From Daphnia carinata (lineage: Eukaryota; Arthropoda; Branchiopoda; Diplostraca; Daphniidae), in NCBI RefSeq assembly GCF_022539665.2, contig NC_081333.1, positions 12,584,971-12,648,970 of the forward strand: DNA of 64,000 nt. The letters are read 5' to 3'. Each line of letters begins with the position of its first letter. The first letter of the stretch is position 1. Of this stretch, positions 1 to 11,532 are shown piece after piece. The position numbers and the translations under genes were made by a program. The notes below the pieces were generated by a model, which was not told the origin of the DNA, searched no databases, and saw only the letters and a list, made by a program, of their open reading frames with translations.

Positions 1-3000
1 CACTTGCACACAACTCCCGCCCCTCAGTCCATATCCGTCGTAAAATAATAACAAGTTCTCTCTTCTTATGTAGGAGCGCGTCCTCTCTTTATTCTCAGGG
101 TTGGCTGGATTGTATCCATTCCTTATCTATCCATCTCTCCTTTTGGATGTTGTAGCCTTGGGCTTGCTGGACCTCGATTTGTCCCCGTTTTTTAGCCGGA
201 ACGCGCTTCTCTTTCATTTTGTTGTTCAACTTGTCGCATTATTCGTTTCGGTTCCCCTACCACTCGAAATGGCCACTGCGACATACTAGACTGTCAACTT
301 TTGAAAAGTGCGTGACTATACTGGTAAAACTCCTCCCTAGAGATCAACCATCGTGATCTACGTAAAACAAAACAATTCCATGACCGCCGGCCTTGATAAA
401 AAGTGATTTTCGATTGTACCGCAATCTTTTCTTGTCCCCGACGCTAATAATAACCTATGGGATTTAACCTTCGCTATCCATCATCTTCATTCCCCCTTAT
501 TGATCTTATTTTCCATCAGTTATTTATATCTCGGCAATGATTTTTCAGAGATTTTACCAGTTCCTTTTTGTTTTCTCGTCTTTTATCCATAATTGAATTG
601 GCAGTGATGCGAGCATGTCTTTACCCACCGTTCATCAAGCGTGTCCCCTCAATGCAGGATAGACTTGTGTAGATCGACGGGCATTGTGTTACTAAATGTA
701 TGTAGAAAATTACTAGCAGTGGAACGTTGCGTTCTATTTCTCGTTCGACTGATAAGGCACGACAACGCTGATCTCCTATATATTTTTTTTTCACGTCGCC
801 TCCCACTCCTCTTTTACAAAGTCAGTTAGAACTGGATAGAAATTCATGTGCCCGGATGGTAGAAGACTGCATCCACTGGGAGGGGGCCCTATCGCGACCG
901 AACTCTGCACCAGTCACGAATTCATTTCTTTTTTCTCATCTATTTCGAAATGATTTACATTTTCACTACAAGCCTCGCGTTTTTTTTTTTAAGAAAAAAA
1001 ACCCCACGTCTCGCGTGTCTTGCCACGCTTTTGAATAACTACAAACTGTTTATACGCAGGCGATGTTTCCACAATCTAAAAAAAGAAATATTTTCTAAAG
1101 CTTCCGTTTTCGACTGAGATCACCGAATCTACACATCAAAGCGATGAAATAAAAATAGGACTTCCGATCGATTCGTCAGTCCTTTCAGGTAATGCTGTGT
1201 GCCGACAATGTACGGCACATCATTTTCGATGAAAAATAGGCTTTCAATTGCCTAACCAAGTAAAAAATAATGTGACAGTGCACGTGCATAGCAATTGATG
1301 GCGAGTAAAGGGAAACATCTATTTTTCGAATACCACCGTTCGAACGTGCAAAATGGCAAACTATTTCGGTTCAGTGAATTAATTAGAGCTTCAAATAAGA
1401 ACAAGCGTCGTTTTGCACAGTCCTTATTTTGAAACTCGAACAGCATTTTGTTCAAATTGCACTCTGTGAAAACAAATGTCTATAACCAGTAGATGTTCAC
1501 GCTTCTTTTGTTGTTCCTTATTCGATTGTTCCAAACTTTTCAACGGATTTCAATTCATAGTGACATAGACAAAACATCATTGCCAACATATTCACAGTTG
1601 ATGGCGGATGAGTTTAGATGTGTCGCGAGGCAAAAGCAACCGGGCAACAGCCAAGAAAGCGGATCGATTTTTTTTTTTTGACGGAACTCTCTAGGTATAT
1701 GGTTAACTTCGTTTCGGCTGCAGATGAAACGAGAATAATAAGGAAAAGAAAATAGGAGGGCGGGCGGCAGTAGCAAAGGTTGTTGGCTTCTCTATAGTTA
1801 TTACAACTTTCCCCCTTTTAATCTTCAACATAGTGGAGATACGTTTAATGTTCCAATCAAAAACATTCCGTCGCTCTCTATGTAGTCCACTACAAAAGGT
1901 TTAATTCAAGAAGGACGTTAACGGCTAGTATATACACAAGTTGAAGAAATAAGAAAAGGAATTAAATCTTTTTTTTTTTTTTCTGATGATGGTCGGCAAC
2001 AAGTTTTTTTGTTTGGGCCTTTAAATTTGTTTTCTCCCCCCTCAGTTTTCATTTCTTCCATCCGTTATATTTTTCAGAAAAAGAAAGAAAATGTGGTCAG
2101 TGGGAAGAACCAATCAGCATAATAAATGGGCATGCGGAGAGGCCCAGCTTATATCCAGCGAGAGAAAGAGGGTTTTATGTTTAAATATAATTACCCGAAA
2201 GCAAAATAGCCAAAACGGCGCCTCTATGACGACGACGACCAACGAGGAGGGGGGAGAAATTATACTTAAGAAAATACAAAAGAAACTCCCAGACTGACCA
2301 TAGATCAGATTTATGCCTCTTGAGTTATTGTCTTACCTTCCCCTTCAGATTATTTTGATCCTATACCTTTTGTGTTCATGTTAACCCGAGCGATATGAAT
2401 TTTCTTGTTGTTTTGTCTATCCGAAACTTAAATCTCTTTCCTCTTTTTTTTTTTTCAGGACTCGCCAATGTTTTTCAATCCACCTGTCTAATATGGTCTG
2501 CGTAGACGTTTATATAGGTAAGGGCTACTTGACATTTTATTGCTTTCCGACTCATATTTTTTTGTCTAGTATGTGTACACTTATTCGTATTGCTACGCTT
2601 GTGTCTATGTGCGTTGGTCTTGCCATCCCTTTGGTGCTCTTCTGCACCGGATAGCACATAAAAAAGCGAGAGAATGAAAAGAAAAAAGATGAAAGACGCC
2701 TAGAATGTGTCTATGGAAAACAAGAATCCCATATCAAAGAATCCCTTAGAGTAGTACTCGTATGGAAAATACCCTTATTTCGCGTAGATTGAGACTGTCA
2801 ACACACGTCATTTCTCGTCTCGGGCCAACGCGTTTCCCTATTTTCTCGCTTTGTTTTTCTTTCTCTCTCGTTTACATAAGCAGCAGCCTACCGTATGCTC
2901 TATCTGCTCGCATAACATTCCGCATGCCTGACGCTGATGTGTCTATCTCGGCGGAATGGGCTCAGCTTAGCTCATCGCCTTATCCTTCACCAAAAACTTT

Positions 3001-4878
3001 TTGCTTGGCTAACGCTAGCGCTCTTCCGGCTCTATATATGCCAGACTATCAGCCAAGACAGTGTCAACTGGGAAACGGAGGAAATAGCGAAGACTTGTCA
3101 TCGTCTTCTCGATCGTTCTAATATTATATGGCGTAGCCGTATGGCCACGCCAGTATATACACACAACAACTTGCGAATGGCTATACACACACGCTGCTGC
3201 TTTTTTATAGCCCGACCGTCTCATCACATCACTGAGTTTCTCGTCTAGTTGGACTTGAGGGCGCTTTTCGGCTCAATTCACACGAAGGGAATCGGATTTG
3301 GCACGCGTTGAAAAGTCACTGCTGATGTTCACGTCTTTTTTTTTTTTTTTTTTTTGCTTGCCTCCCACTCGCACACAACACTAATCCCTCTTTAAGTTCT
3401 ACATTTTTACTTGAGCTTTCGTCGGCCCAAGTTGACATTAGAATTAGCGAATAACCAAAGCGATTAGTTTTGCAGATACGTTTTATCGCCGTTTGGGTTT
3501 TAATTTTTTACTTTTTCCCTTTTGCAATGGCGGGAAGGGAAAAATAATTCATTTTTCCGCGCTCGTGCACGATATCAGCCATCGTTCACGCCGGCACAAG
3601 CCTCAGTGACTGCAAAAGAGGGACGCAAGAGACCGAAAGCTGATGTCTCGGAGGAGATGGGATCCGAGTCACTGAATTCCCTTCTCTTGCCCAGAAACAG
3701 GAAAAAGCAATCATTGCACTATAAAAACTATTTTCAGCCTTTCTTTAACCATTCCAAAATAAAAGCCTACACCCGTTTCACCCCTCACACTTTGACCAGT
3801 TGCTTTTTTTGCTTCGTGGAAACCCCTAACGCATAACCTTTTCTTTTACAGAACAAAGACCTTTACGTAATGAATAAAAAGGATCGCCAATAGCTGGAAC
3901 AACTACAGATACCAACACGCAACGGAAATAGAATGACGGTAAATAATTTGTCAGTACCTGAATGAAGAGTGCGGCTGAAGAGGTTTCGTATGCGACCTGA
4001 ATCGAGTGCGTCTCAGAGCTGACTGCTTCCCAGCTCGCCTTTCCAAAAGACTTTTTAGTATGGGAGGCAAGCGGGTGGGAAAAGGGGAGGATATATGTTG
4101 CTGTTTGGCCCTCACTGACTGGTAAAGCTTCCTCTCCGTCTGCGCCGTTAGAAGTGAGGACAGTGCGCTCTTCTTGTGCGCCACCAATCACCGAACAGCT
4201 GGGCCATTTCCGCCCTGCGCTTGGCCAGGTTTTCTTTTCTTTTTTTTCTCTTTTCTTTTTTTTTTTTTAATTTTAACCGCTATTTCAATTTCGAACGTAA
4301 ACTGTCAAATGATCACTTGCGATCCGTGTTTACTTGAAAAGTACGGTAATTAACGATGCTCTGGGAACGTTTAAAAAGATACGTAAATAAGCAGACAGAT
4401 ACACGACAGAAAGTAAATGCAGGGAACTAATCAAATGCCCGCTGGGTGGTTGTATTAGAAACGTACCCAGGTCCGCCCGCTGCGCTAATTAACGGTCTCC
4501 GCTGCTGGGCGTCGAGCCTGTGGATAGCATGGTTTAGAGCCATCGGTATAGGCTATTGACCGGCCTGTGTCGTGCACTGCACGCGAACAAAAAAAAATAA
4601 GGGGAGGTTGATTGGAGACTAGGTTGGATGGGATTCAAGGCAGTACAACAGCCGAATACAATACAAACACAAGAACTAGGGTTTCAATAGAAGATCTCTC
4701 TCCCTCTTTGTATTTGCGACGAACTTCGACAGAAAACCGTATTGTGAGCTGAACAAGAATAGGTACGTGCGTTAAAATATAGAGCGGATGGAGCAGGAAT
4801 TCCGGTTTTGACAGCGATCGATAAACGAAGGGAGGCTGCTGTGTTACAATTTTACAATTCAAACCAAACACGAGACAT
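1..4878. other. Gene-poor region, no supportable gene
   Basis: No open frame here resembles a known protein, and the longest (about 120 codons, near 2762-3121 plus and 3826-4191 minus) are low-complexity Ser/Leu/Arg-rich frames without supporting splice structure. There are poly(T) tracts near 1970, 2445, 3340 and 4250. It could be intergenic DNA or introns/UTR of a gene that extends off the left edge. Confidence 0.5.
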
Positions 4879-6534
4879 CTAGCGGACAGCGTTCCTTACA
4901 CACGATTCGTAAGTTTCAATCACTTTGTTAAATGATCCTCTACTCTGGGCGGCATCTACGAGTTGTTGGAGCCGGTCAGGTACTGTTCGATGAGCTGCGT
5001 GTAGAATGAAGGCTAGGGCTTTGGTGTTGAGGGACTCGAGCAAACCAAGGAAATAGTCGATGGCAAACAAGTCGAGTTGTTTACGGAAACAATCGCCGAC
5101 TACGTCGCTGTAATCAGATGCATATTTGCTGAGTTCGTTTTCTCCGTCCACATATGGCTCTAGTCTACTGCCAATGTGGCCCACCAGCTCCAATATCTTA
5201 GAATCTTGTGGTGCTGAACTGATGGTGATGAAGAAGATCGTGGCCGCTTGCACGGCACTTGCAGTTAAACTGGCCAATTCCTCCTCTGTCGAATCGCAGA
5301 CGCTTTTCAATAGAAAGGAAAAGTAGAACGTTAAGAACGTATCGACATGGTCCCGCGCATTCACTAAAACCGATAAGCAAAACTTAAAACAGCTTCAAAC
5401 TGAATGGAAATAACGTGTAAATACCGATTTCAATCCGCATAGTTTTATTTCTGCTGAAATTGTACAACGCCGAAACCAGGGCGGCAAATGAATCTCGAAC
5501 GTCTTGCGGATAATCAAACGCGACATCTGAGTTGCCACTTTGCAGTTGCTTTTGGGCTTCTATTATCCCACTAAGAATGTCTGAAACATCAAGAATACGA
5601 ATTAGCCTGTGACCACAATAGCAAGCATTAAAAGCCCCTACTTTTATATGGAACTTCTTCGTCGTGCTCCATATGACTAGTTAGGTTGTCGAGAAACTTG
5701 GCAGATCTAATTAACAACTCTTCTGCATAAACGAATTTAGAACAAAAACATTAATAAGTGGACGAAGGGGTAGGCGGTGAAGAAAACAATATGATACAGA
5801 GATAATAATTACCGTTTATAGAGTTTTCAAGGATGAACGCAACAGAGATCCATAAGGTTTCATCGTTAAGAAGCATACTACAGGATTTATTTTTAGAATA
5901 GTGAATCAAATTATCTAGGAGCCGAACAATCTGAATAATTGTTTGGGAGTCTTCACTAGACATCAAATTTACTACACTAGTTAGCAATTCACTATCTAAT
6001 AGGATTTCATGTCCTATTTTCTGTTGGCAAGATAGGTTTGCTAGGATTCCGATTCCAATCTCCTACATTTAAAGTTTTATGTTCAGTGAAAGTAATATGT
6101 CATATGCACTCAGTAACACTTTTACCGTTAATCTTGGGGCTACGCTTTCGTCAATGACACATTTTGTTAAGAATAAAATGTCGTGCTGAAATAAACAATG
6201 TGCAACTTCTTTATCTGCAGACATGTCCCACAACAAACACAGGTCTGTTTCCAAAGAGTCATCCAGTTCAACTGCATTGTTCTCTTGAGTTTCAAAATTT
6301 TTATGTTTCTTAGAGTACAAAGGCAATTCCTGAATAACACCACTTGTTGAAAATGATTTAACTTGCCTATTAGTTTTATACCTCAGTAAGTTTCATCAAA
6401 GTTTTCAAGACCCACGATTCCGAATACAACGTATCACCGATCGCATCTCCTTTAAGTCTTTCATCATCTTCCGCATTTAAGTCACCGTTTTCTTCAACAC
6501 TGAATTCAGCAGAGTTTTGGTTTGAAGTGGACAT
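4879..6534 (-). CDS. SAAL1: SAAL1-like armadillo-type protein, 6 exons
   Basis: Homologue of SAAL1 (serum amyloid A-like 1), a conserved armadillo-fold protein linked in vertebrates to cell proliferation; its molecular activity is poorly known. Exons on the minus strand: 6534-6382, 6329-6126, 6062-5813, 5722-5642, 5580-5425, 5363-4879. All junctions are GT-AG, phases agree, and the joined length gives 442 residues against about 470 in vertebrates. The diagnostic stretch is in exons 2-3, where LCLLWDMSADKEVA is followed by APRLT/EIGIGILANLSC, the SAAL1 pattern of a Trp-Asp core and a 'PRL..I..GIL.N..C' helix. The N-terminus (MSTSNQNSAEFSVEENGDL) is acidic and probably disordered. The ATG at 6534 is the first in frame and the exon has no earlier in-frame extension. 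The gene starts about 270 bp from the outer edge of the palindrome. Confidence 0.9.
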
Positions 6535-7007
6535 TCCAAATTTCTAACTGAGAAGATAGAATTTCTGTAGAAAACTATCGAACGAAGCTAAAGCACTCTA
6601 AAATTTATGTTTGTTTGTTTACACGATGTCACTATTGCATTAGCTTGCCGCTAGAAGGACTGACATTGCCGTATGCTTTGGGGTACAGGGTTTTGGAAAA
6701 ATACTAAATAGTGGGAAAGTCGGGCTTATTTTGTCGGGCTTAATTTTCATTTTGACGAAAAAAGTATACCACTTGGAATTCTATAATAAATTATACGTCA
6801 TATATGGCAATCCGTTTTACATAAAAAAAAAAAAAAATGGCGGAAAAAAAAAAATCGCACTTTTTTCTCTTTTTTCTACCCGTAGCCATCTATCAGTCGG
6901 TTTCGTTATTACAAGCATGTAAGCAATTTGAGTTAATTGTATCCCATTAGCAGTTAATTGAGTAGCGTGGCTGGAGAACAACGCGTGGCTGGAGGAACAA
7001 TTGAAAA

Positions 7008-8400
7008 ATGGATAAGATAATAAAACAAAAAAATGGTAAGTATAAACATTATTATATTGGTTTTCAATTTTTAATTATTGTTTATTAGATGAAATTATGA
7101 AGCTGCAGGCCCAGTTATTGGAACAACACAAAATATTAGATAACAAAGCTAAGGATCGTAGGCCTAACACGTAATGATTCTATTTATTTGCTTTTATTCA
7201 TTCGTGTTTTGTAGCTCAAATTTTGAGTCTTCAAGCTCAGCTGGGGGAAAAGAACAAATTGGAACAGAACAGTTTCCAAACAGTGAAGGAGGTTTTTCAA
7301 AACTCATCTCTAACTGAACGTGAGGATGAGTTGGCATTAGGCGAAGACAACCAGGTACCTAAAGTTTTCAAATAAGAATTCAAAATAAGTATAGAATTTA
7401 AAAAAAAAAATTATTTATTGCTTAGTTATTCAGTCCACCACCTGACAGTGTGTTAAATTTAAATTCTGTTAGTGCTGCACTAAAAGAATCGTTAGTAATA
7501 AGCTCATGCAGTGAAGGAACTGAACAATTGTGGGACCGTATTTGGGCCGAAAATGGGTGTGGTACAGAAACCCAGAAATGGCACAAGTTCAACATGAAAC
7601 ATGGATTAGGTACTTTTTGGTTTTTTGTCTATCGAAAAAGTATTTTTAATGCTATTATTTTGCATTCACAGATTTTAACGGGGGATCAAATCAAGTCTGG
7701 AAGTGTTATAGGATGGAAGAGTGAGCCTACAGATGAAAAAACACTGAGAGTGCATTACCGTAAGGTGTGAGGTAAATTAATAGAGTAATGCAAATTGCCT
7801 AATGAGAAGTACCATCTTGTGTTAATGAATCCAGTACAACAGCAATCCTTTATAGTTCTGTCACAGCTAGAAGCCTCAAATAATTCTGCTTCTCTGTCTA
7901 AAGAACAACTTGTTCTTTACGTTCAGAGTGTTGGGGAAACTGGGTACTTAAATGGCCCTAAAGATGTTTTAATTTTGCTGCTATTGCAGAGATGAACATC
8001 ACATGGACTCTTTAGGTATGAAAGGATTTTTCTTCAAATAATTTTGAATTTATGACGAAGAATTTCTCCTCCTTTTTGCCAACCAGGTCTTATCTACCAA
8101 AAAAAATTTTATCCAATAGGAAAGGATTTTCATGTACTGGGAACACAACTATCAACAATGCAACATTCTACAGGTGCTAGTTTATCATTCAAGAGCCTTA
8201 TACAATGAAGTTAATCTGCAATTTGTATGTCCTTTCCCAAGCTTCCACCAGAATTTGAATCTATGAGTCATGTAAGTTCCATGATCAACAATTGATGTGT
8301 TTAACGGTGTTGTTTTTCTTTTCTCAATATAGGTTAATAGTAACATTGGATCTGAAAAGATTCTTGGTTGGGGCAAGACACTGAATAAATTGTATTGATT
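7008..8400 (+). pseudogene. Decayed multi-exon coiled-coil gene, left-arm copy
   Basis: Exons with good splice sites and matching phases can be read: 7008-7035 (MDKIIKQKN), 7089 to about 7160, 7215-7354, 7426-7609, and 7672 onward. The first three encode a charged coiled coil that repeats LQAQL (KLQAQLLEQHKIL, SLQAQLGEKNKLE). The fourth contains TEQLWDRIWAENGCGTE and a HKFNMKHGL motif. A TGA at 7722-7724 interrupts VWKCYRMEE, where the right-arm copy has TCA. The donor after exon 2 is damaged (GATCGTAGG here, GATGGTAAGG on the right). Downstream blocks still look protein-like (MNPVQQQSFIVLSQLEAS; FYPIGKDFHVLGTQLS) but are in disconnected frames. I do not recognise the family. It may be a captured host gene or a gene of the element itself. 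Confidence 0.6.
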
Positions 8401-8529
8401 GGATGGATGACATGACATTGCTATACTTAATTCGGATTCCCCAGACGGTATTTGATATTAAAAAATTGAAGTGCATATCTGGGCTCCCTTCTTTTCTGAA
8501 GCCCCGTTTCCCCTTGACTCATAATAAGC

Positions 8530-8804
8530 CCGTAGGGGGTCATGCCCCTACTGTACGGTATATATAAAAACAACATATACCGAGGTTTGGAGGGCTCTGG
8601 CCGGAAAGGGGACGTGGGGTGCCGCTTAGTCCGATGATGTGTTCACGGAGGGCGACGTGGCTACCCACAAATCCGAACTAAAGGTTAATCGCTCCTGTAA
8701 AAATGTTCCAAATCTTCAGCTCTTCTTCCGGCTTCTCTTAGCCAATCACCGGGTAATCTCCCCGGTGGGTCAACAAGGCAGTGTCTCCCCCTGCCTGGGT
8801 TGAC
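8530..8804 (+). other. Cluster of strong hairpins, left arm
   Basis: At least four stem-loops follow one another in GC-rich sequence unlike its AT-rich surroundings. They are CCGTAGGGG...CCCCTAC...CGG (8530-8558), CGGTATAT...ATATACCG (8556-8582), CACCGGG-loop-CCCGGTG (8747-8767), and GTCAAC AAGGCAG...CTGCCT GGGTTGAC (8769-8804). The whole block is repeated in the right arm. It could be a structured RNA (element-borne or a captured ncRNA) or DNA hairpins used in mobility. I do not match it to U1-U6, U3, 7SK, SRP or 5S RNA. Confidence 0.6.
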
Positions 8805-9136
8805 GGCAACTTTTGAAAGGGCTATTGTGCCTTTTTAAAGTTGCAAAAATAATTGTAATGTGCAGAGAATTGTCAATAAATTTTTTTTTATAAAATGTTT
8901 TTTGCAAAAAGTTTTTATTTCATTGTCTGTGTTCGCTTTGTCCACACATTACATTTATCAACTTTTTTTTTGTTTTTGTTTGTTTTTGTTGATTGTTTTT
9001 GCCACTGTTGTATAGCTTATCTGTTAGTATTCAATTAGTATTTATTACACTTTTTGAATTCTTGAACTTAGACAAGGAACAACGTGCAATACCTGGATAT
9101 TTTCTGAAGTAATTTTATACTTGTATATTGTTTTAC

Positions 9137-9203
9137 TGGCATAAAATCGATCCCCAGACATTCAGCGTACAACGCCGATGCTCTAACATTGAGCCACGAG
9201 ATA
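9137..9203 (-). other. tRNA-like sequence (SINE-type head)
   Basis: On the minus strand an A-box-like GTGGCTCAATGTTAGAGCA is followed by a 5-6-bp anticodon-like stem (TCGGCG/CGCTGA) and a B-box-like GGGGATCGATTTTA. If the loop is read as a tRNA it gives anticodon TGT. The acceptor stem does not close well, so a degenerate or tRNA-derived element is likelier than a working tRNA. Confidence 0.5.
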
Positions 9204-9300
9204 TATCTAAATTTTCTATTATCGCATATCATATGTTATAGTCTAGGATGTTTATGTAGTCTTTCACAAGTATATATTTATCTTTTTATAGCTTTCATAA

Positions 9301-9368
9301 GGTTCATAGCTTTGTGGTAGAGCATTCAGCTGCGGTAACTGTTACCCTGGGTTCAAACCTTAGTAGAT
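9301..9368 (+). other. tRNA-like sequence (SINE-type head)
   Basis: GGTTCATAGCTTTGTGGTAGAGCA (A-box region) and CTGGGTTCAAACCTTAG (B-box, T-loop GTTCAAA) are spaced as in a tRNA. The anticodon arm is imperfect and no complete acceptor stem can be drawn. Confidence 0.5.
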
Positions 9369-9454
9369 GTATAAAGACCTACGTTTCAATTTTATTCAAA
9401 GTGTAAATGCAAGTCCGCAAGTGACTAGAAAAAATCTAACCTGACATCATATGA

Positions 9455-9526
9455 TTCATGGCTCATTGGTATAGCATCGGCGCGGTTGTTCCTTGAACAT
9501 CCAGTTCAATCCCTGGATAATAATTC
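9455..9526 (+). other. tRNA-like sequence (SINE-type head)
   Basis: ATGGCTCATTGGTATAGCATCGG (A-box region) and CCAGTTCAATCCCTGG (a well-formed T arm with B box) are present. It is related to the minus-strand module at 9137-9203, sharing GGCTCA.TG.TA.AGCATCGGCG. No intact cloverleaf was found. Confidence 0.5.
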
Positions 9527-9784
9527 AAAAAGTTACAGATAAACGATAAACCAATGGAAACAATGCTTACCATCAAAGGTGGCATAAAAAATAAAGGTGA
9601 ATTGAGCAAGCTAAATAAAAAAAAAAGTTGATAAATGTAATGTGTGGACAAAGCGAACACAGACAATGAAATAAAAACTTTTTGCAAAAAACATTTTATA
9701 AAAAAAAATTTATTGACAATTCTCTGCACATTACAATTATTTTTGCAACTTTAAAAAGGCACAATAGCCCTTTCAAAAGTTGCC

Positions 9785-10059
9785 GTCAACCCAGGCAGGG
9801 GGAGACACTGCCTTGTTGACCCACCGGGGAGATTACCCGGTGATTGGCTAAGAGAAGCCGGAAGAAGAGCTGAAGATTTGGAACATTTTTACAGGAGCGA
9901 TTAACCTTTAGTTCGGATTTGTGGGTAGCCACGTCGCCCTCCGTGAACACATCATCGGACTAAGCGGCACCCCACGTCCCCTTTCCGGCCAGAGCCCTCC
10001 AAACCTCGGTATATGTTGTTTTTATATATACCGTACAGTAGGGGCATGACCCCCTACGG
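9785..10059 (-). other. Cluster of strong hairpins, right arm
   Basis: Mirror copy of the block at 8530-8804. Stems are at 9785-9820 (GTCAAC...GTTGAC), 9822-9842 (CACCGGGGAGATTACCCGGTG), 10007-10033 (CGGTATAT...ATATACCG) and ending at 10059. All stems are preserved between the arms. Confidence 0.6.
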
Positions 10060-10381
10060 GCTTATTATGAGTCAAGGGGAAACGGGGCTTCAGAAAAGAA
10101 GGGAGCCCAGATATGCACTTCAATTTTTTAAATATCAAATACCGTCTGGGGAATCCGAATTAAGTATAGCAATGTCATGTCATCCATCCAATCAATACAA
10201 TTTATTCAGTGTCTTGCCCCAACCAAGAATCTTTTCAGATCCAATGTTACTATTAACCTATATTGAGAAAAGAAAAACAACACCGTTAAACACATCAATT
10301 GTTGATCATGGAACTTACATGACTCATAGATTCAAATTCTGGTGGAAGCTTGGGAAAGGACATACAAATTGCAGATTAACT

Positions 10382-11340
10382 TCATTGTATAAGGCTCTTG
10401 AATGATAAACTAGCACCTGTAGAATGTTGCATTGTTGATAGTTGTGTTCCCAGTACATGAAAATCCTTTCCTATTGGATAAAATTTTTTTTGGTAGATAG
10501 AAGTACCCAGCTTCACCAACACTCTGAACGTAAAGGACAAGTTGTTCTTTAGCAAGAGAAGCAGCTCATACCTTAATGGTAATGCACTTTCAGTGTTTTT
10601 CAACTGTAGGCTGACTCTTCCATCCTGTAACACTTCCAGACTTGACTTGATCCCCTGCTAAAATTCTGTGAATACAAAATAATAGCATTAAAAAAACTTT
10701 TTCGATAGACAAAAAACCAAAAAGAACCTAATCCATGTTTTATGTTTAACTTGTGCCATATCTCGGTTTCCGTACCACACCCATTTTCGGCCCAAATACG
10801 GTCCCACAATTGTTCAATTCCTTCGCTGCATGGACATATAACGATTCTTTTAGTGCAGCACTAGCAGAATTTAAATTTAACACACTGTCAGGTGGTGGAC
10901 TGAATAACTAAACAATAAATAATTGTTTGTTAAAATTCTATACTTATTTTGAATTCTTATTTGAAAAGTTTAGGTACCTGCCTGTGTTCGCCTAATGCCA
11001 ACTCATCCTCACGTTCAGTTAGGGAAGAGTTTTGAAAAACCTCTTTCACTGTTTGGAAACTGTTCCATTCCAATTTGTTTTTTTCCCCTAGCTGAGCTTG
11101 TAGACTCAAAATTTGAGCTACAAAACACAAATGAATAAAAGCAAATAAATAGAATCATTACGTATTAGGCCTTACCATCCTTAGCTTTGCTGTTATCTAA
11201 TATTTTGTGTTGTTCCAATAATTGGGCCTACAGCTTCATAATTTGATCTAATAAACAATAATTAATAATTGAAAACCAATATAATAATCTTTATACTTAC
11301 CATCCTTTTGTTGTATTATCTTATCCATTTTTCATTTGTT
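10382..11340 (-). pseudogene. Decayed multi-exon coiled-coil gene, right-arm copy
   Basis: Same gene as in the left arm, read on the minus strand from an ATGGATAAGATAATACAAC start near 11328. The coiled-coil exons and the WDRIWAENGCGTETEIWHK exon are recognisable. This copy keeps the better donor after exon 2 (GATG/GTAAGG) and reads through VWKCYRMEESAYS, but then meets a TGA that is offset by only one base in the other arm. An in-frame TAG (CTGTAGGCC, where the left arm has CTGCAGGCC) breaks exon 2. Neither arm is intact. Confidence 0.55.
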
Positions 11341-11532
11341 CCTCCAGCCACGCGTTATTCTCCATCCACGCTACTGAACTAACTGCGAATGGCATCCAAT
11401 GGACTGAAATTGCCTACGCCAGTAATAACGAGTCTGAGCGGTAGATGGCTACGTGTCGGAAAAAAAGAAATAAGTGCGATTTTTTTTTTCCCGACATTTT
11501 TTTTTTTTTTTTATGTAAAACGGATTGCCATA

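Larger units (their letters stand above)
6801..8971 (+). repeat. Left arm of large inverted repeat
   Basis: This arm is matched in reverse complement by 9617-11532. Shared landmarks run in order: an outer 'ATATGGCAATCCGTTTTACAT' (6803 on), an A-rich run, the exons of a decayed gene, a cluster of hairpins (8530-8804), and an inner end reading TGTCCACACATTACATTTATCAAC. The inner 500 bp is almost identical between arms, while the outer part differs by many substitutions and small indels. The right arm lacks two segments present here, of roughly 110 bp (near 7770-7890) and 140 bp (near 7955-8095). No terminal inverted repeat or target duplication typical of a named transposon class was found outside the arms. 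Confidence 0.9.
8972..9616. repeat. Palindrome spacer with tRNA-like modules
   Basis: The 645-bp AT-rich spacer separates the two arms. It contains three segments with RNA polymerase III A-box and B-box patterns and fragments related to them (for example 9073-9100, which resembles the reverse complement of part of the module at 9455). The mixture of orientations suggests nested or rearranged tRNA-derived SINE pieces. Confidence 0.6.
9617..11532 (-). repeat. Right arm of large inverted repeat
   Basis: Reverse complement of 6801-8971 with two internal deletions. The inner half matches the left arm almost base for base, and the outer half is diverged. At the outer edge a short unit (AAAACGGATTGCCATA) is tandemly duplicated at 11516-11548. 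One deletion joins GGGTACTT directly to the TATCTACCAAAAAAAATTTT block seen in the left arm. Confidence 0.9.

Noticed and set aside
8530-8804. Known small nuclear or 7S RNA gene in the palindrome arm
   Set aside because: No match to remembered U1-U6, U12, U3, 7SK or SRP RNA sequences, and no Sm-site arrangement.
9137-9526. Functional tRNA genes
   Set aside because: A- and B-box patterns are present but acceptor stems do not close and anticodon arms are imperfect.
10013-10405. 130-codon plus-strand frame in the right palindrome arm (also partly at 8185-8418 minus)
   Set aside because: It is antisense to the exon remnants of the decayed gene and runs through the hairpin cluster; the sense remnants have the better splice and coding signals.
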